Shown here: positions 25,608-39,500 of the stretch, piece by piece
Position numbering within the stretch: the stretch's first letter is position 1
Layout of the letters: each line of letters starts with the position of its first letter
Assembly (NCBI RefSeq): GCF_964340395.1
Contig: NC_135551.1
Span: 27,478,380-27,533,379 of the forward strand
DNA: 55,000 nucleotides
Direction: 5' to 3'
DNA from: Glandiceps talaboti
Taxonomy: Eukaryota > Hemichordata > Enteropneusta > Spengelidae
Notes under the pieces: generated by a model
Seen by the model: only the letters and a program-made list of their open reading frames with translations
Told to the model about the DNA's origin: nothing
Databases searched by the model: none
Position numbers and translations under genes: made by a program

Positions 25608-26888
25608 ATGAATAACAGCAGCATGGAAAATACTACCTCCAACATCACCATCGAAAACGTTTTGAGTGATGTATTTCATATCGGGGAGAAGAACCTCAAC
25701 AACACATACTTCATTAACGTGACCGATGCCAACAAGACACTCACAGCTAATGAAACAGTGACTGCATACGAAGAACTTACTGTAAACGAACTAATTTGTC
25801 TCATAGTAAGTGCTGTTATACTCGTTCCTGTTATCATTCTTGGTGTTGCTGGAAATGCGACTGTTTGCTGGATAGTTGGTAAAGTAAAGAAACTTCAATC
25901 ACCTGCTAACATTCAGTTAGTGACACTTTCTGTTGCTGATTTATCGATGTGTGCCATCGTGGCTCCACTACTGCTGTACAGTACAATACAATTCATTTTA
26001 TATGGTACCAACATTTTCGTGGATGATAAGTCGTTTATCACCTGCAAGATATATATCTTCGTCACCTACCTATCGTTAACTGTGTCCGTGGTTAGTCAAG
26101 GTACACTGAGCGTAACTAGGGCGATGGGCGTGAGTGGAAAGTTTTGTCGTAGCGTCATGAAGAAATCAATAATTGCATCAATTTGTGTAAGCTACATAAT
26201 TGGGACTGGCTTCGCAGCGGCCAAAGTCGTGACGGGCTCGGAAAGGATGTGTTTTATCGATATTCAATGGTCTGTGTCTGTCAGAATTGTCAACATGGTG
26301 GGAATGTGTCTGATTTCGATTTCGTTATTAATGATTTGTCTTTCTTACGGTTTCATATTCGGTTTGAAATACACGCAAAGAAAGACATCCAAACTTTTAA
26401 CTGAAAACAAAGACTCTATAGATAAACGTGATATGGCAACTTTTCGTATTTGCTTGGTTCTGGTTGTAGCTTTTATTCTCACATATATTCCATTACTTGT
26501 ATATATAGGTGTGATAGTCAAAAGCGAGGAGTCCCCAAAATTGTCCTATATACGTCCAATATATGCTCTTTGTTATGCGAGTAGTATGGTCAATCCGATC
26601 GTATACTCGTTACTGTTCAGAAATTTTCGAAATCAGCTTTGCTGTTTTGAAGGCAAACGAGTTAAATCTCAACCAATATTACCGAAAGCAAAGAATAATC
26701 CACGATCGACAAGTACCCTTGTTACCAACTCTAGAGGTAGTAGTGAAATGATGGTACTAGATACCTCTTCACTAAAAGTTGAAGTGGACGTATTGACAAA
26801 CACTGACACAACTCAAGCTGACATAGGTATTCCAAACCCAGGTTTCTCAGATGAGAATTTACAAAAAATCCAGGATAGTGAACAGTGA
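25608..26888 (+). CDS. Class A (rhodopsin-like) G protein-coupled receptor, intronless, orphan
   Basis: One 426-residue open frame. Seen: an N-terminal tail (1-60) with eight N-glycosylation sequons; TM1 about 61-87 with GN at 82-83; TM2 about 102-125 with LSVAD (D111); Cys146 before TM3 and Cys215 in loop 2, a likely disulfide; TM3 to 170; TM4 186-206; TM5 224-250; TM6 280-302; TM7 313-335 with NPIVY at 329-333; helix 8 FRNFRNQL followed by Cys345-Cys346, a likely palmitoylation site. Odd: DRY is replaced by T170-R171-A172, TM4 lacks its usual Trp, and TM6 has TYIP where CWxP is usual. Known: GN, LxxAD, Cys3.25 and NPxxY define class A. The ligand is unknown. The ATG at 25608 gives a complete tail ahead of TM1. 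AATAAA at 27330 is a possible poly(A) signal. Confidence 0.92.
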   Translation: MNNSSMENTTSNITIENVLSDVFHIGEKNLNNTYFINVTDANKTLTANETVTAYEELTVNELICLIVSAVILVPVIILGVAGNATVCWIVGKVKKLQSPANIQLVTLSVADLSMCAIVAPLLLYSTIQFILYGTNIFVDDKSFITCKIYIFVTYLSLTVSVVSQGTLSVTRAMGVSGKFCRSVMKKSIIASICVSYIIGTGFAAAKVVTGSERMCFIDIQWSVSVRIVNMVGMCLISISLLMICLSYGFIFGLKYTQRKTSKLLTENKDSIDKRDMATFRICLVLVVAFILTYIPLLVYIGVIVKSEESPKLSYIRPIYALCYASSMVNPIVYSLLFRNFRNQLCCFEGKRVKSQPILPKAKNNPRSTSTLVTNSRGSSEMMVLDTSSLKVEVDVLTNTDTTQADIGIPNPGFSDENLQKIQDSEQ

Positions 26889-27329
26889 TTTTGACGGACG
26901 TTTGTAATATTTACAACACACTGTGACTTGATACTTATACTCAGTTTGGGGAGAGACTGTGTCTGTCACGTGGTATAAGGAATTCCGTCTACCGCCTCTC
27001 AAGACTCGAGCAAAGTTCCTCCGCTTAATTCTAGTTCTTTTCAAAATTATGAATTCAAATGAATTTTTCTTTTAATGTAGACCACATTCTGAAAATATCT
27101 TTAACTTTCCCTCTTTTACCTAAGACCCAGTCATTCTTTAACTACGTGAGTAACTTTCAAAATTTTGACATGTTTAGCATCATAAATGTTTATAGGAAAT
27201 TGTTTTATACAACCTCTTTCTTTAATTTCCTTTTAACAGTGTTTTCAATGTCACTGCACACTGTCCTGTTTGTCAGTCAACCTGTAACTGGGCAACCTGT
27301 TGATTTCTTGATAAATATCAATGAAAACA

Positions 27330-27335
27330 AATAAA
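27330..27335 (+). terminator. Candidate poly(A) signal for the GPCR
   Basis: AATAAA lies 442 bases after the GPCR stop codon, the first canonical hexamer I noticed downstream. Confidence 0.4.
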
Positions 27336-28979
27336 GAGATGAAATGTTAATCAAAATATAGCATACCATGATAATTTACTGTCTTGTATTTACGGGACAG
27401 AGGTTGTTGTTCACGATGTCCATAGTAGCTCCAATTGTAAATTGTATATAATTATGTTGCACAGATTTGATGATGAAAATGCCAACATTGTTGTTCAACT
27501 CGCGACTGTTGAACAAGTACATTTTAGTCTTACAAGGGCACGGTGTGTAACTTTAATGTTATATGTGGTTTCTTTTGTTTCATTTTTAAATAGTTTTAGA
27601 AATAAAATTAGGGGGAGGGTCACATTTCACAACGAATCGTTTTATCATCTACCTTATTATTGTTTGTGATACAAGCATCAAATTACTGCCACCATTGAAG
27701 GATCAGCAGTGCTGTTTTATAAGTCCAAAGATTGCCTACAACAATACATGCAGTGATTCTTTGACTCATTCATCTGTCATCTAGAATCATGCGTTTGAGC
27801 TCTTAGAAAAAATCAGATATGATGTCAAAATAACACCCTGCCATATTTCAGGGTGTCAACAAATCTAAATGTGTCGCAATCTCAGTTACGAAGTACTTTT
27901 GTTCAGCCACCTTTGGGATGATGTGTCGATGCCGGTTTGTCGTTTTATAAACGTTAGGTGTATTGTGCAATTATATAATATTATATGACTACATGTATGT
28001 GTGTTCTTACTTTAGTGAGATCAAGTCCAATACAATTGGTTATGTTTTGTGATTTATAAGATTTATAGTAATTATATCAGCTCATCTTAAAGCTTGTGGC
28101 TTCCCTGCACTGTTCTAGTTTGTCTCCATTGCAATGTAACTGTAAGTGCCGGAGAATAGTTACTGCAAGATTTGCTGCAATGTCAGAATCCAGCATTGTC
28201 GTGAAACCGTCAGCCGGTTTACGGCAGCACTCAGCACACGGAAAACTATGACCATAGACAGCACTGGGGGTCTGTCGATGCTATGACTTACAAGAAGCTA
28301 AGGGAACCCAGTAGCGGCTTGTGACGCTAGTACTGATTTTCCTGAAAGTAACGACGGAGTCAGATTTCACGTGGAAATTCTAGTCCGAACCCTGAACATT
28401 ACAACTATACGCCGTGAGGATTCCTCCTGATGAGACACGAATTGTCCATGTTTTATACCCCGCTGTCGTGTTAGACTTTCAACGGACATTTAGTATGGAA
28501 CTCACCCCAAGTCAAGTCAATAACAGCCACGTTTCGTTCGATCTTCGACATAAAATGAACTTTCTCAAACCAGTAGTCTGTAGTCTAAATATTTTGTTTA
28601 TCTTTAATGTATAGAAAGCTTTGGATGTCTTTTTGTGAGTTGTAAACTGTCCAAAACATCTTGAGTCGCTGTAAAAAAAATGATATGTTCAATTGCTTTA
28701 TTTAACTGTATTTTCTTCGTTTATTATCTTTGGTTTTCGATTCTGTTGTTCCTCACCATGAACGACAACATCGAAAACAAACGACACTATACAATAGAGG
28801 CGTCAATGGTGCCGTCTTTCCACATCATGTTATCAGATTGATGAACACCTTGATTTCCTTGTATTACTTTATTGATTTGACGACAATAATAAAAACAAGT
28901 TCTTTTTGTTGTACATTTAAATGATGTGTACTGTCATTTATTTGACCATGGTGTGTTTGTTTAATATTTGTGATCTTCA

Positions 28980-29637
<658 letters not shown>

Positions 29638-30329
29638 GTACAAATGAAAACTGGGTGATCTAAAAAAACTGAACGCAAAGGGTTTCCAAATGTTCTGACG
29701 ACATACATTGTGTAACTAGCTAGGACTTTCAATATTGTTCCTTGTCTGTGCTTCAGATCACTAAACTGGTCAGAGTCAATGTTTGGTGGTTATGTCCTTG
29801 CTATTTAGTGCGTCACGCACAAAACAACATGCAGTGTGAAATAAACAGACATTTACAAAGAATAAAATAATATCTCAGCTCACTTCCTTGTATGTGAATA
29901 TATTGACATAATGTAGTTGAATTGATAATTACAAAATCCAAAGTAAACTCAACTTATAGGTTTTTTTTAATCTTTTTTTATTCACTTTTAAATTCCTGAA
30001 AAGAAAGAGAGGTTCACGATATTACATGACTATCATATATTCAGATATAATGACATGGAACTTTTATAAAAATGGTGTCACTATGTTCAAATCTTTACTA
30101 GGCAAGCTTTAATTTCTAGTGCCTACACATTTTGCGTTAATCCAATATCGGAAAACGCAATTGGCAGCCATTTTATACGTGTTTATCTATTTGAATTTTG
30201 GTCATCTACTAAAAAATGTGTATGTAGTTCGTGGTTGTCTACCCTACCTTATTTCATTTTTTAGTTATATATTAGTTCACTTTATACTCATTTTCTGAAG
30301 GCATAAAGTAGACCAGACAACTGCACACT

Positions 30330-30745
30330 GTATACAAAGACCCCTACTGAAAAATATAATATCATGTGTAACTTTAACTTGTCAATCAAAATGATTATAA
30401 TTTAACCATTGATTCAGAACCATTGTATATAAATGACATTATGTTGTTTTTGTGCCAATAAACCTTTAAATTGGTCACCAGTGATCCTTGGAGTTGGGGG
30501 AACAATACTCGATATAATACACATAGCTCTTAGTATTCTCTAATTGGTTGATGTTATAAACAAATTGACAATTACTGTCTTTACAGTTTCACACTATATT
30601 ATATTAGATTCATTGTGTTTTGTGATAGTGACGTTGATTTGGTTCATGTGGACAATACAGTCATTGATAATTATCCACAATTTAACCTTTACAGTATCAA
30701 AACACAAAAGGGAGGGCAATAAGGAGCCGGTCATCTTTAAACCCT
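30330..30745 (+). repeat. Repeat block B, copy 2
   Basis: It aligns with 23600-24150 as described for copy 1. It runs directly into the 48-bp GPCR-tail relic, whereas copy 1 lies about 1.4 kb upstream of the intact GPCR. Confidence 0.75.
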
Positions 30746-30793
30746 GATTGACAATTGCCCTTGTTACTAGCTCCAGTGATAGTAATGAAATGA
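30746..30793 (+). pseudogene. Relic of the GPCR C-terminal tail coding sequence
   Basis: A 48-base stretch aligns without gaps to GPCR coding positions 26704-26751 (residues about 366-381), with about 39 of 48 bases identical, including CCCTTGTTAC, TAGTA and TGAAATGA. The relic frame reads LVTSSSDSNEM where the gene has LVTNSRGSSEM. No other part of the receptor is visible nearby, so this is a deletion remnant of a paralogue. Confidence 0.65.
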
Positions 30794-31499
30794 GTGGCAA
30801 TATATATCAAAATTGTACACAGGAAAATACTTTGCTATGACCACTGAATGCGGTTGTTATTGTAGGTATAAACAATGCCTTGATGTAACCAAAGTTGTAA
30901 CCAAAACAAAATTTCCATCATAATAATCCAGCCATCCTATTTTTGCTCTGTATTAAGTTACAAACACAAACGTTGTTAATGTTCTTTCACAATGATTTTT
31001 CAAGTAGGAACCATGATAGAATTGTTTTATAAATTAAAAAAATCCAAAATAAATATCCAATCCTCATCCATATTGCAACCTTAACCACCCAGTAGTTTAA
31101 ACGTGAACTTGGCATGGTTGCTGGAGATTATGTAGCCAATTTTTGAAAGTGGACTTTTTAGCCTAATCCCTTATCAGATTTACTTTGGCTGACAATGTAA
31201 ACTAGAGAATCAGCTTGGTTTGTTTCATGGAATTGACATGAAGAAAAGGAGAAACAACACTACCTTGGTTTAAAATCCCGACTTTCTGAAAGACAGTCTG
31301 GTGTGGGCTTTATGTGTTACAGTAAACCATGTTAGTTTCTATGTTTACTCAATGATCATTCACCATCTACAATTCTGATGTACTGTCCTGCTCTTAGGCG
31401 TTGCATTGCAAAAGCTAAGTGCTCTATGTTTTAATCAGTGATCTTGATTTCACTGTCCTCACTGTTTTAACATCTACTTTTTAAGTGTTTGGTGTTCTG

Positions 31500-31614
31500 T
31501 TAAAGCGAAAACGAATGTCTGTTTGTTTTCAATTTTATCAACTGCTGCAGAACAACCTGATCCAATTTGAGCAACTGATTTTCAAATGGTGTAGATCTTT
31601 CATCCTCTAGAGAT
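31500..31614 (-). CDS. FANCG: FANCG exon 13 (terminal)
   Basis: Acceptor ttttgtttacag completes AG|A in phase. It encodes SLEDERSTPFENQLL and ends NRHSFSL-stop at 31502-31500. Residue similarity to the human C terminus is slight; phase, length and the splice site support it. Confidence 0.65.
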
Positions 31615-34600
31615 CTGTAAACAAAATACAAGACACATAGACGTATCAATGTAAATGCATCATAATGTTTTTGATGTTTATTATTTGGAACAAAAAATCA
31701 GATGCAATTAGGTCAAGTAAAGTATGTATACAGTGATGTTCCTTCCTGAAATACTATGACAGAATCCCATGATGTATGAGTGCAAGTGTGGAGTAACTCG
31801 GGGTATTTACATGAGTGGTTTGTGGTATGTTTTGTACCACTTGGATGTGTTAGCAGAAAACACTACTAGCACTAGTGCAAATATGCTTGAGTACCCACAC
31901 TGATACTCACACGGCATGGGGTTCTGCTATTATTACATATTTATCCATTTCTGTACATTTTTGTAAAACTTCGTTATCACGTAATTTTGTGTACCCAGAA
32001 TGTCCACACACTCATTAACATACAGGTATGCAACAATGTTTGTGGCAGTAGAGGAAAAGATTTCTTTTCACAGAAGGCTACAGTATTAGTATCATTACTT
32101 TCACTTACGAAGTACACCCCTAGTGGCCAAACAATACAATATTTTGTTTTTCCAATAGTCCAACTATATATGGTATATAATATTACCAGCATATTGTTGT
32201 GCATTACACCAAGCTATATTGATAGGTATTCATGGGATCAAATTTTTGGGGTGTTTTGGAATGTTTAGATTTCAAATATGAATTCGACAAGATGTTTTTC
32301 TACTTAAATATTTTGTTTCCTTCACAATACTACAATGACATTGCCATGTACATTATCAAAGTGTGATGGAACGCTCCAGCCTTTATGTGCATGTTTCAGG
32401 TTTGTGGTTTTTAGACAATCCCTCTACGTTGAACCAATTTCCAAGTCTCCTTACTTTTAAGACTGTTTTATAATGTTTCTCAAGAGTGTGACATTGTGAA
32501 ACAAAATGACTGAAAATCACAACTGAAACTACACTTCTCTCATAATACACGATTTTAAAGTGACATTAGAAGTATCATTAAAGACAAATACAAAACAGAT
32601 CTTTTTCGTTTGTTTGTTTGCGGAACCATTAAGGTGAAAAAGCATTCTATAGCAACATATTTATCAAAGTGTTGTTTGGAAGTGAAATTATATGGTACAA
32701 GGAAGGACTTTGGGTAATTGGTGAAGGAAGGCAACATAGTACTCTGACCTATATCAATAGCTAAAGAGTGGCACAGACTGGAAGTTTCTAATTGTTTTCA
32801 CTTTGGCTAAAATATACTTAACCAGTACATAAAACCTCAATTTACCTTTTTAGTATATTGGTGATGTCAATGCATGCCTTTTATAGCACTAAAAATCATC
32901 CTTTGTTATTGTTATAAAAACAGTTGATGGCATTATAAGAGTTTCTTTGACATTTCAGACACATATAATTATGACAGCTGCAATCAAGGTTTTGGCTTAC
33001 TAAGATACACACAAACTAAAACTATTATTGTGATATATTGATATAAGCTGTTGAATGGATGGAGGGTGGTTTAATTATACTCACAGTAGGGTGGTATATC
33101 TGGTAGATAGTTTTTCTTAGGTGGCCAAATGCTATCTTGATTACAGGATGATATCCGCGCAACAGAGGCACAACAATTACCCACTTGTGTTATCTATTAC
33201 ATCGAACAACAACAGCCTTAGCTTGTGTCCATCTAGTCTGGATGCCAATGGCAATGTGGTTTCTAATGAGTGGAGGTGTACATGGTAACAATACTGTATC
33301 AGAACCAGACTAGTGTCTATCTTTGTAAGCTAAAACCTTTGATTACCACTGTACCTAGTAATTTTAATTACATCATCAAATATTTTCACTTTTAAACCAG
33401 ACTTGTAGAATACTACAAGTCTCCTTTCAAATATAGCAAACATCACCCTCCCAAAAGACATAAACTCAGCTTTATGTACCTGTTACATGAGAACATCTTT
33501 AATAATATCATAACTAGGCAAAGCCAATAAGCTCATGCAGGGTAGATTCATTTGTGACCAGCTGCTGGTGATGATATTGTAGATAGCGCCCTCAATGTGG
33601 AGAATGCGCATAGTATATAGGACGCGCATGTGTAGTCATTGCGCCGCAATGCATCCTTAGGTAAACCACCAAAAAAAAATCGCATAGTACATAGGATGCG
33701 CATGCATACTAGTCATTGAGCTGCTTCACAAGCTACTTACCTTAGCTTGAATGCTTTCTTCTTACACAGTTGATTTATTTGCATATTGTCCATATGACCG
33801 TCTATATCTCTGAAGTGTAACCAGTTAGTTACAGCTTCTTGATGCCTGCTAAGTTGTAACAATAGTACGGTATGGTTGTAGACTGCGTCTTGGTTACCTT
33901 ATGAATAAATCATCGTGGAAACTCATCAATATATTATTTGACCTGGTGCTCAAGAACCGTAGAAAATACAATATTTCACTGCAATGTCTGTAATCTTTGA
34001 TGTCTTCACTAATATTATGTGAACCTTTTAATGAAAACTTATCTTATAAAAAAAATGTGTTTGTGCATGTTGCTGAAGTTTTCAATTCATATTCATAATA
34101 GTCTGGATGCCTTTACAACTCATAAAGTTATCACAAACATGCCCTTTTTAATGGGAATATTTTGAATGCTTTGCTTATGAAGCAGCCTTCAATATCTTCA
34201 AACTTAAATTTGGTGATAGAGACAGCCATGTTTGATAAGCAGTCAACATTGATTGCATAAAAGGAACTCTGTGATTGGTCAATTTGCTGCATGATAATGA
34301 CAGATTGTATCTGTTTGAGGGCGCTCTATGATATTTGAGTTTAAATGACTTTCCTTCAAGGCAGTTGACAGAGAGATAGATATAATTAGATGTTATTCTC
34401 CAATAATTTTCTTCGTTCAGCCGAGGAAAATACGAGTGACCTAAGGGGCCTTTGTCACGACTCATAGTGATCGTGACAACCCTTAGGTCACGAGTATTTT
34501 CCAGCTGAATGAAGAAAAATATATTGGAGAATAACATAATTATACTAGCGCCAGTAATATAAAAGAAAATCGGGGGAAATAATGGCAATTCTGAATATTT

Positions 34601-36391
34601 TTACTCATAATTATTTCAAAAACAGCAGAACCAGTGACATAGATACACATTGTTGTGACATACAAGAGCGTTGTCTTGACATAGAATGACCAGAGTATAT
34701 ATTACATATTTTTGGTGTATATTACATATTTTTATGCATGGTATAACAGTCATAATGCTCCTACCTGGATTACTCTGAATACTCAATAGAAGTGTTTCTA
34801 ATGCTTCTTTGTGTTTGCCTTCACTGATTAAAATCAAGGCTTTGTTGTTGTAGGCTTGTGACTTGATGTTCAGTAAGACATTATTGGAATTCTTTGCCTT
34901 GACTGAGGTTTGGTCACCATCTAATATAATAGAAATATTTCAAGGTAAATAGACAAATAATATCTTATTTATAATCATTCTGATTACAAAATAATGCTGA
35001 TAATATAAAGCGCTTTCCCACTCTGTACTCAAAGAAATTATGACTACGATAAAAATGAAGTTTCATTTGCCTTCTCAGCTTGTCTAATGTTGTGTACAAA
35101 GATGAAGCACTTAGAAAAGGTCCATCTGACTGAGAAGTAGAAATGTGATAAACTTTCTTCATTTCAATGAGAATTAACTTTTCCAAGGGTTTATCTTATA
35201 GAAAGTGTATGTACTATTCCACACATTATTCAGATACACACATATCCTTTGGAATGTCCAAATAGTATTGACTGATTTGATGGATAGTTGACAGTCAAAT
35301 ATGGCAACAGGAAGCGACAAACAAAATTTGACAATTAATATTGCTGCTAAATGTACTTAGCAAAACACTGGGCTCATATATTAACCAAAGTGTTGAAATA
35401 TGATTTTATAGTAGCTGTGCATGTTTCATCTATTGGGAGGGGTTACATTTGAAGTAAGGGAATGATGTTAGCCAGCCCTTGACTGATTCCCTCTGCTGAA
35501 TGCCCCAGTTATGTGACAGCGCACAACCAGTCATGAGTCTCATGACCCTGGTGTAATCAACCAGAGTGCTAAAATAAATGAACCCAGCGCTAAAAACAAA
35601 ACTTCCCCTGAAATGTTTTTATTTCTCACCAGTATTCAGTCTTCGTCTTTTGAACTCCACACCTTCCATTGATACAAGATCACAGTCTTTATGTCTTGGA
35701 AGATCACACAGGAGACCACAACCATCATCCAAACACTTCAAAGTTTCCTTACATTGATTTAACTTCATCAATGCTTCTGACTGCATCATCAAAACTTCAA
35801 CAACATTGACTAACTCTTTGTCATCATCTTGAAAAGATGAACTGAACAGTTCTTCTTGACTTCTCATTCGCTTTCTTGAAGCAGCTTCTGTTTGTTCACT
35901 GATGTCTGATGGTCCGGAAGAAAACACTTCACCAGTGTCACTTGTATTTGTCATTCTCAGAGTTGAACTTTGAGATGACATGAAATCTGAAGTACGCCGC
36001 AGTATTTTCAGTTTATGGTTTACTTGTGTTGTCATTTTAGACACAACCTGTTCACTTACAACGATCACATCATTGTATCTATGGTCCAGCAATAATGCAG
36101 AAACCGTTTCTTTAAATATTGTTGTAATGTCTGGAAGATGAAACCCCAAACCATTACTACCATTAATCTGATAAAAAAAGGAATATAATATCATTAGCAC
36201 TATGTTATCTATCTGTCTGTCTGTCTGTCTGTATGTCTATGTAATATGTACATAAGTGCATATGTTATGTTTATTAGTAACTGTTGAGTAGTATGCTCAC
36301 AATTAACTTACCGCTACCTTGATAAAGAGTTGGTTATTCTGAAACATTGGTGATTTACTTAGTATATATAACTTTTGTATTCTTATGTATG

Positions 36392-36436
<45 letters not shown>

Positions 36437-36488
36437 GCTCTGCCACTGCGGTATAGAGCACTGTCTTAGCAGATTGATACTCACCGAG

Positions 36489-36551
<63 letters not shown>

Positions 36552-39500
36552 TATTATAAATCAAATATATTGCATAAATCCTCTGTTCCAAGGATGTAGA
36601 TAATTTCAAAACTACCAGGTAAAATGAGAAAAATAGGCAGTAAGAAACCCTGGATTTGCCCAACAGTGGATATATTAATATTGAAACAGAGAGTCTTTAA
36701 CCATAAATTTCTGAAAAAGTAACTCACAAGAAACTGCAGAGCAGCCTGTTATTTTTGCTGTGGGTAAAGATCTTTTGGTTTAACCATTATATATCCATTG
36801 TTGGGGCAGCTGGGTTGACTGTGTCACAATTGTGGTTCAAATCTTGCCCAAGGACTTTAGCCATTCAGGGTTACTCTGCAATTTCTTGTTAGCTACTTTC
36901 ACAGGAATTTGTGGGTGAGAAATTGTGGAGCTGCCTGTTGTTTTTACACTGTAAAATGATCCCTGAATATATAATTATGTTTAACCTTACAAACCTGTAT
37001 TATACTGTGATCCATCAAAATTGCCAATAAATCCAGATATCTTTGTGCTGCTACATCATACCTATAAATTATGAAGACAAATCCAGACCTACAATTTGAA
37101 AACTGGCTTCTCACTTTTTTGAGAATTATTTAGATACATATAATACATATAATATTATAGTAGTAAGTACACGTATTTATAATACACCTATTCTCTGGAG
37201 AGCTCCAGGCAATAGCAATTGTTAATCCTGGTGCGGATCTATATTGGCTCAACTTTCCTCAACTCTCTACGGAGCATCCAATTCATTGCAGCCACAAGTG
37301 AATTATAGGACTAAATCATTCACATAGCAACCTCTATCGTATCAGGTACCAAATGATACAGCTGGGTTGACAGGCACAATTGTGGTTCAAATTTTGCGAA
37401 ATTAAGGACTTTAGCCATTCAATACAAATGCAGCATTGAAGCATGAATCTGCAGATTTCAAGCCAGCCACTCTTTGGAGTATTAACATGCATGAGTTCAA
37501 TATATGACCTTATTTGGAGTATTGACATGCAAACAAGACTCATGTATGACTTTATATGGAGTATTGACATGCAAATGAGACTCATGTATGACTTTATAGG
37601 GAGTATTGACATGCAAATGACTCATGTATGACCTTATATGGAGTACTGACATGCAAATGAGATGCATGTATGACTTTATATGGATTATTGACATGCAAAT
37701 GAGATGCATGTATGCATGTATGATTTTATATGGAGTATTGACATGCAAATGAGCATCATGTATGACTTTATAGGTATTGACATGTAAATGAGAATCATGT
37801 CTGACCTTATTTGGAGAATTGACATGTAAATAATTCCATGTACGCGCGCCCTAGTATGAATATACAAATGGGTTCTATGTATGACATTTATATTTGACAT
37901 ATTTATATGTAAATGAATTCTATAATCATTACCAACCTCTGTAATTCTAGGCATCTTCTGGCCATAATGTACAAAACTAGTGTTATATTTAGTTCACTTT
38001 TTGGTCTTGTCAGTTGTACACACTTAGATTCATCTATGAATCCAGGACAGAATTCCATCACTAAATCTTGATTGCTGTCTGATCTATCCACATCAGTTTC
38101 TTTGTTCTCCATTATCTGTGTTAAGATTGAATCATTTGAAATTCTCCTAGAGTTATAAACTTGGATGGCTATCTTTGATCAATGATAATACTTTCAATTT
38201 GACCAGTCATAATGGCAGAAGTATAATTGATGTCTCATTTGATTTCATATTTGTCTGGTATTTTTCGACAAAAATAATAGGACAGAATAACTAAACTATG
38301 GTATAAGAAAATAAAAATATAAACAATTTAATTAAACAAAAAAATGTGCCTATGTGAGAAAAAGCAACCAATTTCAAAATCATAATGTAATTACTGAAAT
38401 TTATTTATTTACACTTTGCGGAGATAAAAAGATGAGCTGAGACAGGTTTTGTTCTTGTAAAGACCTGTGCCAGCAAGTCTTTTGTAAAATAAGCTATTGT
38501 TTGTATGATTATAGCAGTCAGAAGGCTAGGAGAATCACTCTAAAACTTAACTACATGAGTATAACAGATTTCATAAAACACTGTGTTCACATAGCCTTCA
38601 GTCATTGACTTATATCATATTACACGGTATGGAATACTGACCCATAGTGAATTTGCATAATGGGGCACTAGTCACATTCTATTTTCCCTAGGGCAATATT
38701 CATTCAGCATGGAAGTCTTATCAGGGATTTGCTTAGACTATGGAAAGAATATGTGCCAGAGAATGTGATGTGTTATAAACACTTATTGTCTGGCCTCATT
38801 TGGGCACTAGTTGACATCATATTACCCCTTATGCTGTCATGTCGCAAATATTTCCCTCAGCTACACTGCATATATGTTTTCTATAATGGTCTGAGTATTG
38901 ACTAGGTAGAGGGAAGCACACTGAATATAACCAACTCATGTACTCACTGTAATAATCAGGTTCCATGTTTCAAGTTCAGCATCATATAATTGTAGTTGTC
39001 TGTATTGTAATGCAATGTTGTACAAGGCTGTTGTATAGTGAAAATACTCATGTAAACTTTCTGAAAAATTATGGATAGCAGTCTGGTGCTTCCCCTGTGA
39101 GAGAAAATAATATATTCATTAACAGGTATCTATAATGTTGAAAGTGAAAAATTATTGACATATATGTAATGAAGTAGATCTGTTACAAAATAAATACAAC
39201 ATAGGTATAGTACCAATAATTTTGAAAAAAGGGTAAAAAACTTTTATTTAAATTTCGAAGTAAAGATGAACATGACCTGAAACCTATTTGTTTGCCTAAA
39301 ATGACTGTTGAATACCATGTTGGCACTAGTGTGAGAAAATTAATTTTGGAAATAAGATGTTGCACTCCAAATTTCTTTTAAGTTATTATTATTTGAAAAG
39401 GAGCAGGCACAAAGCATTTATGTGGTAAACTTTGGACAGATTCCAAGAACTTTGATTTTCAGGGAGCTGGCTGCCCAAGGGCTTGCTATTTTTCAAGATG

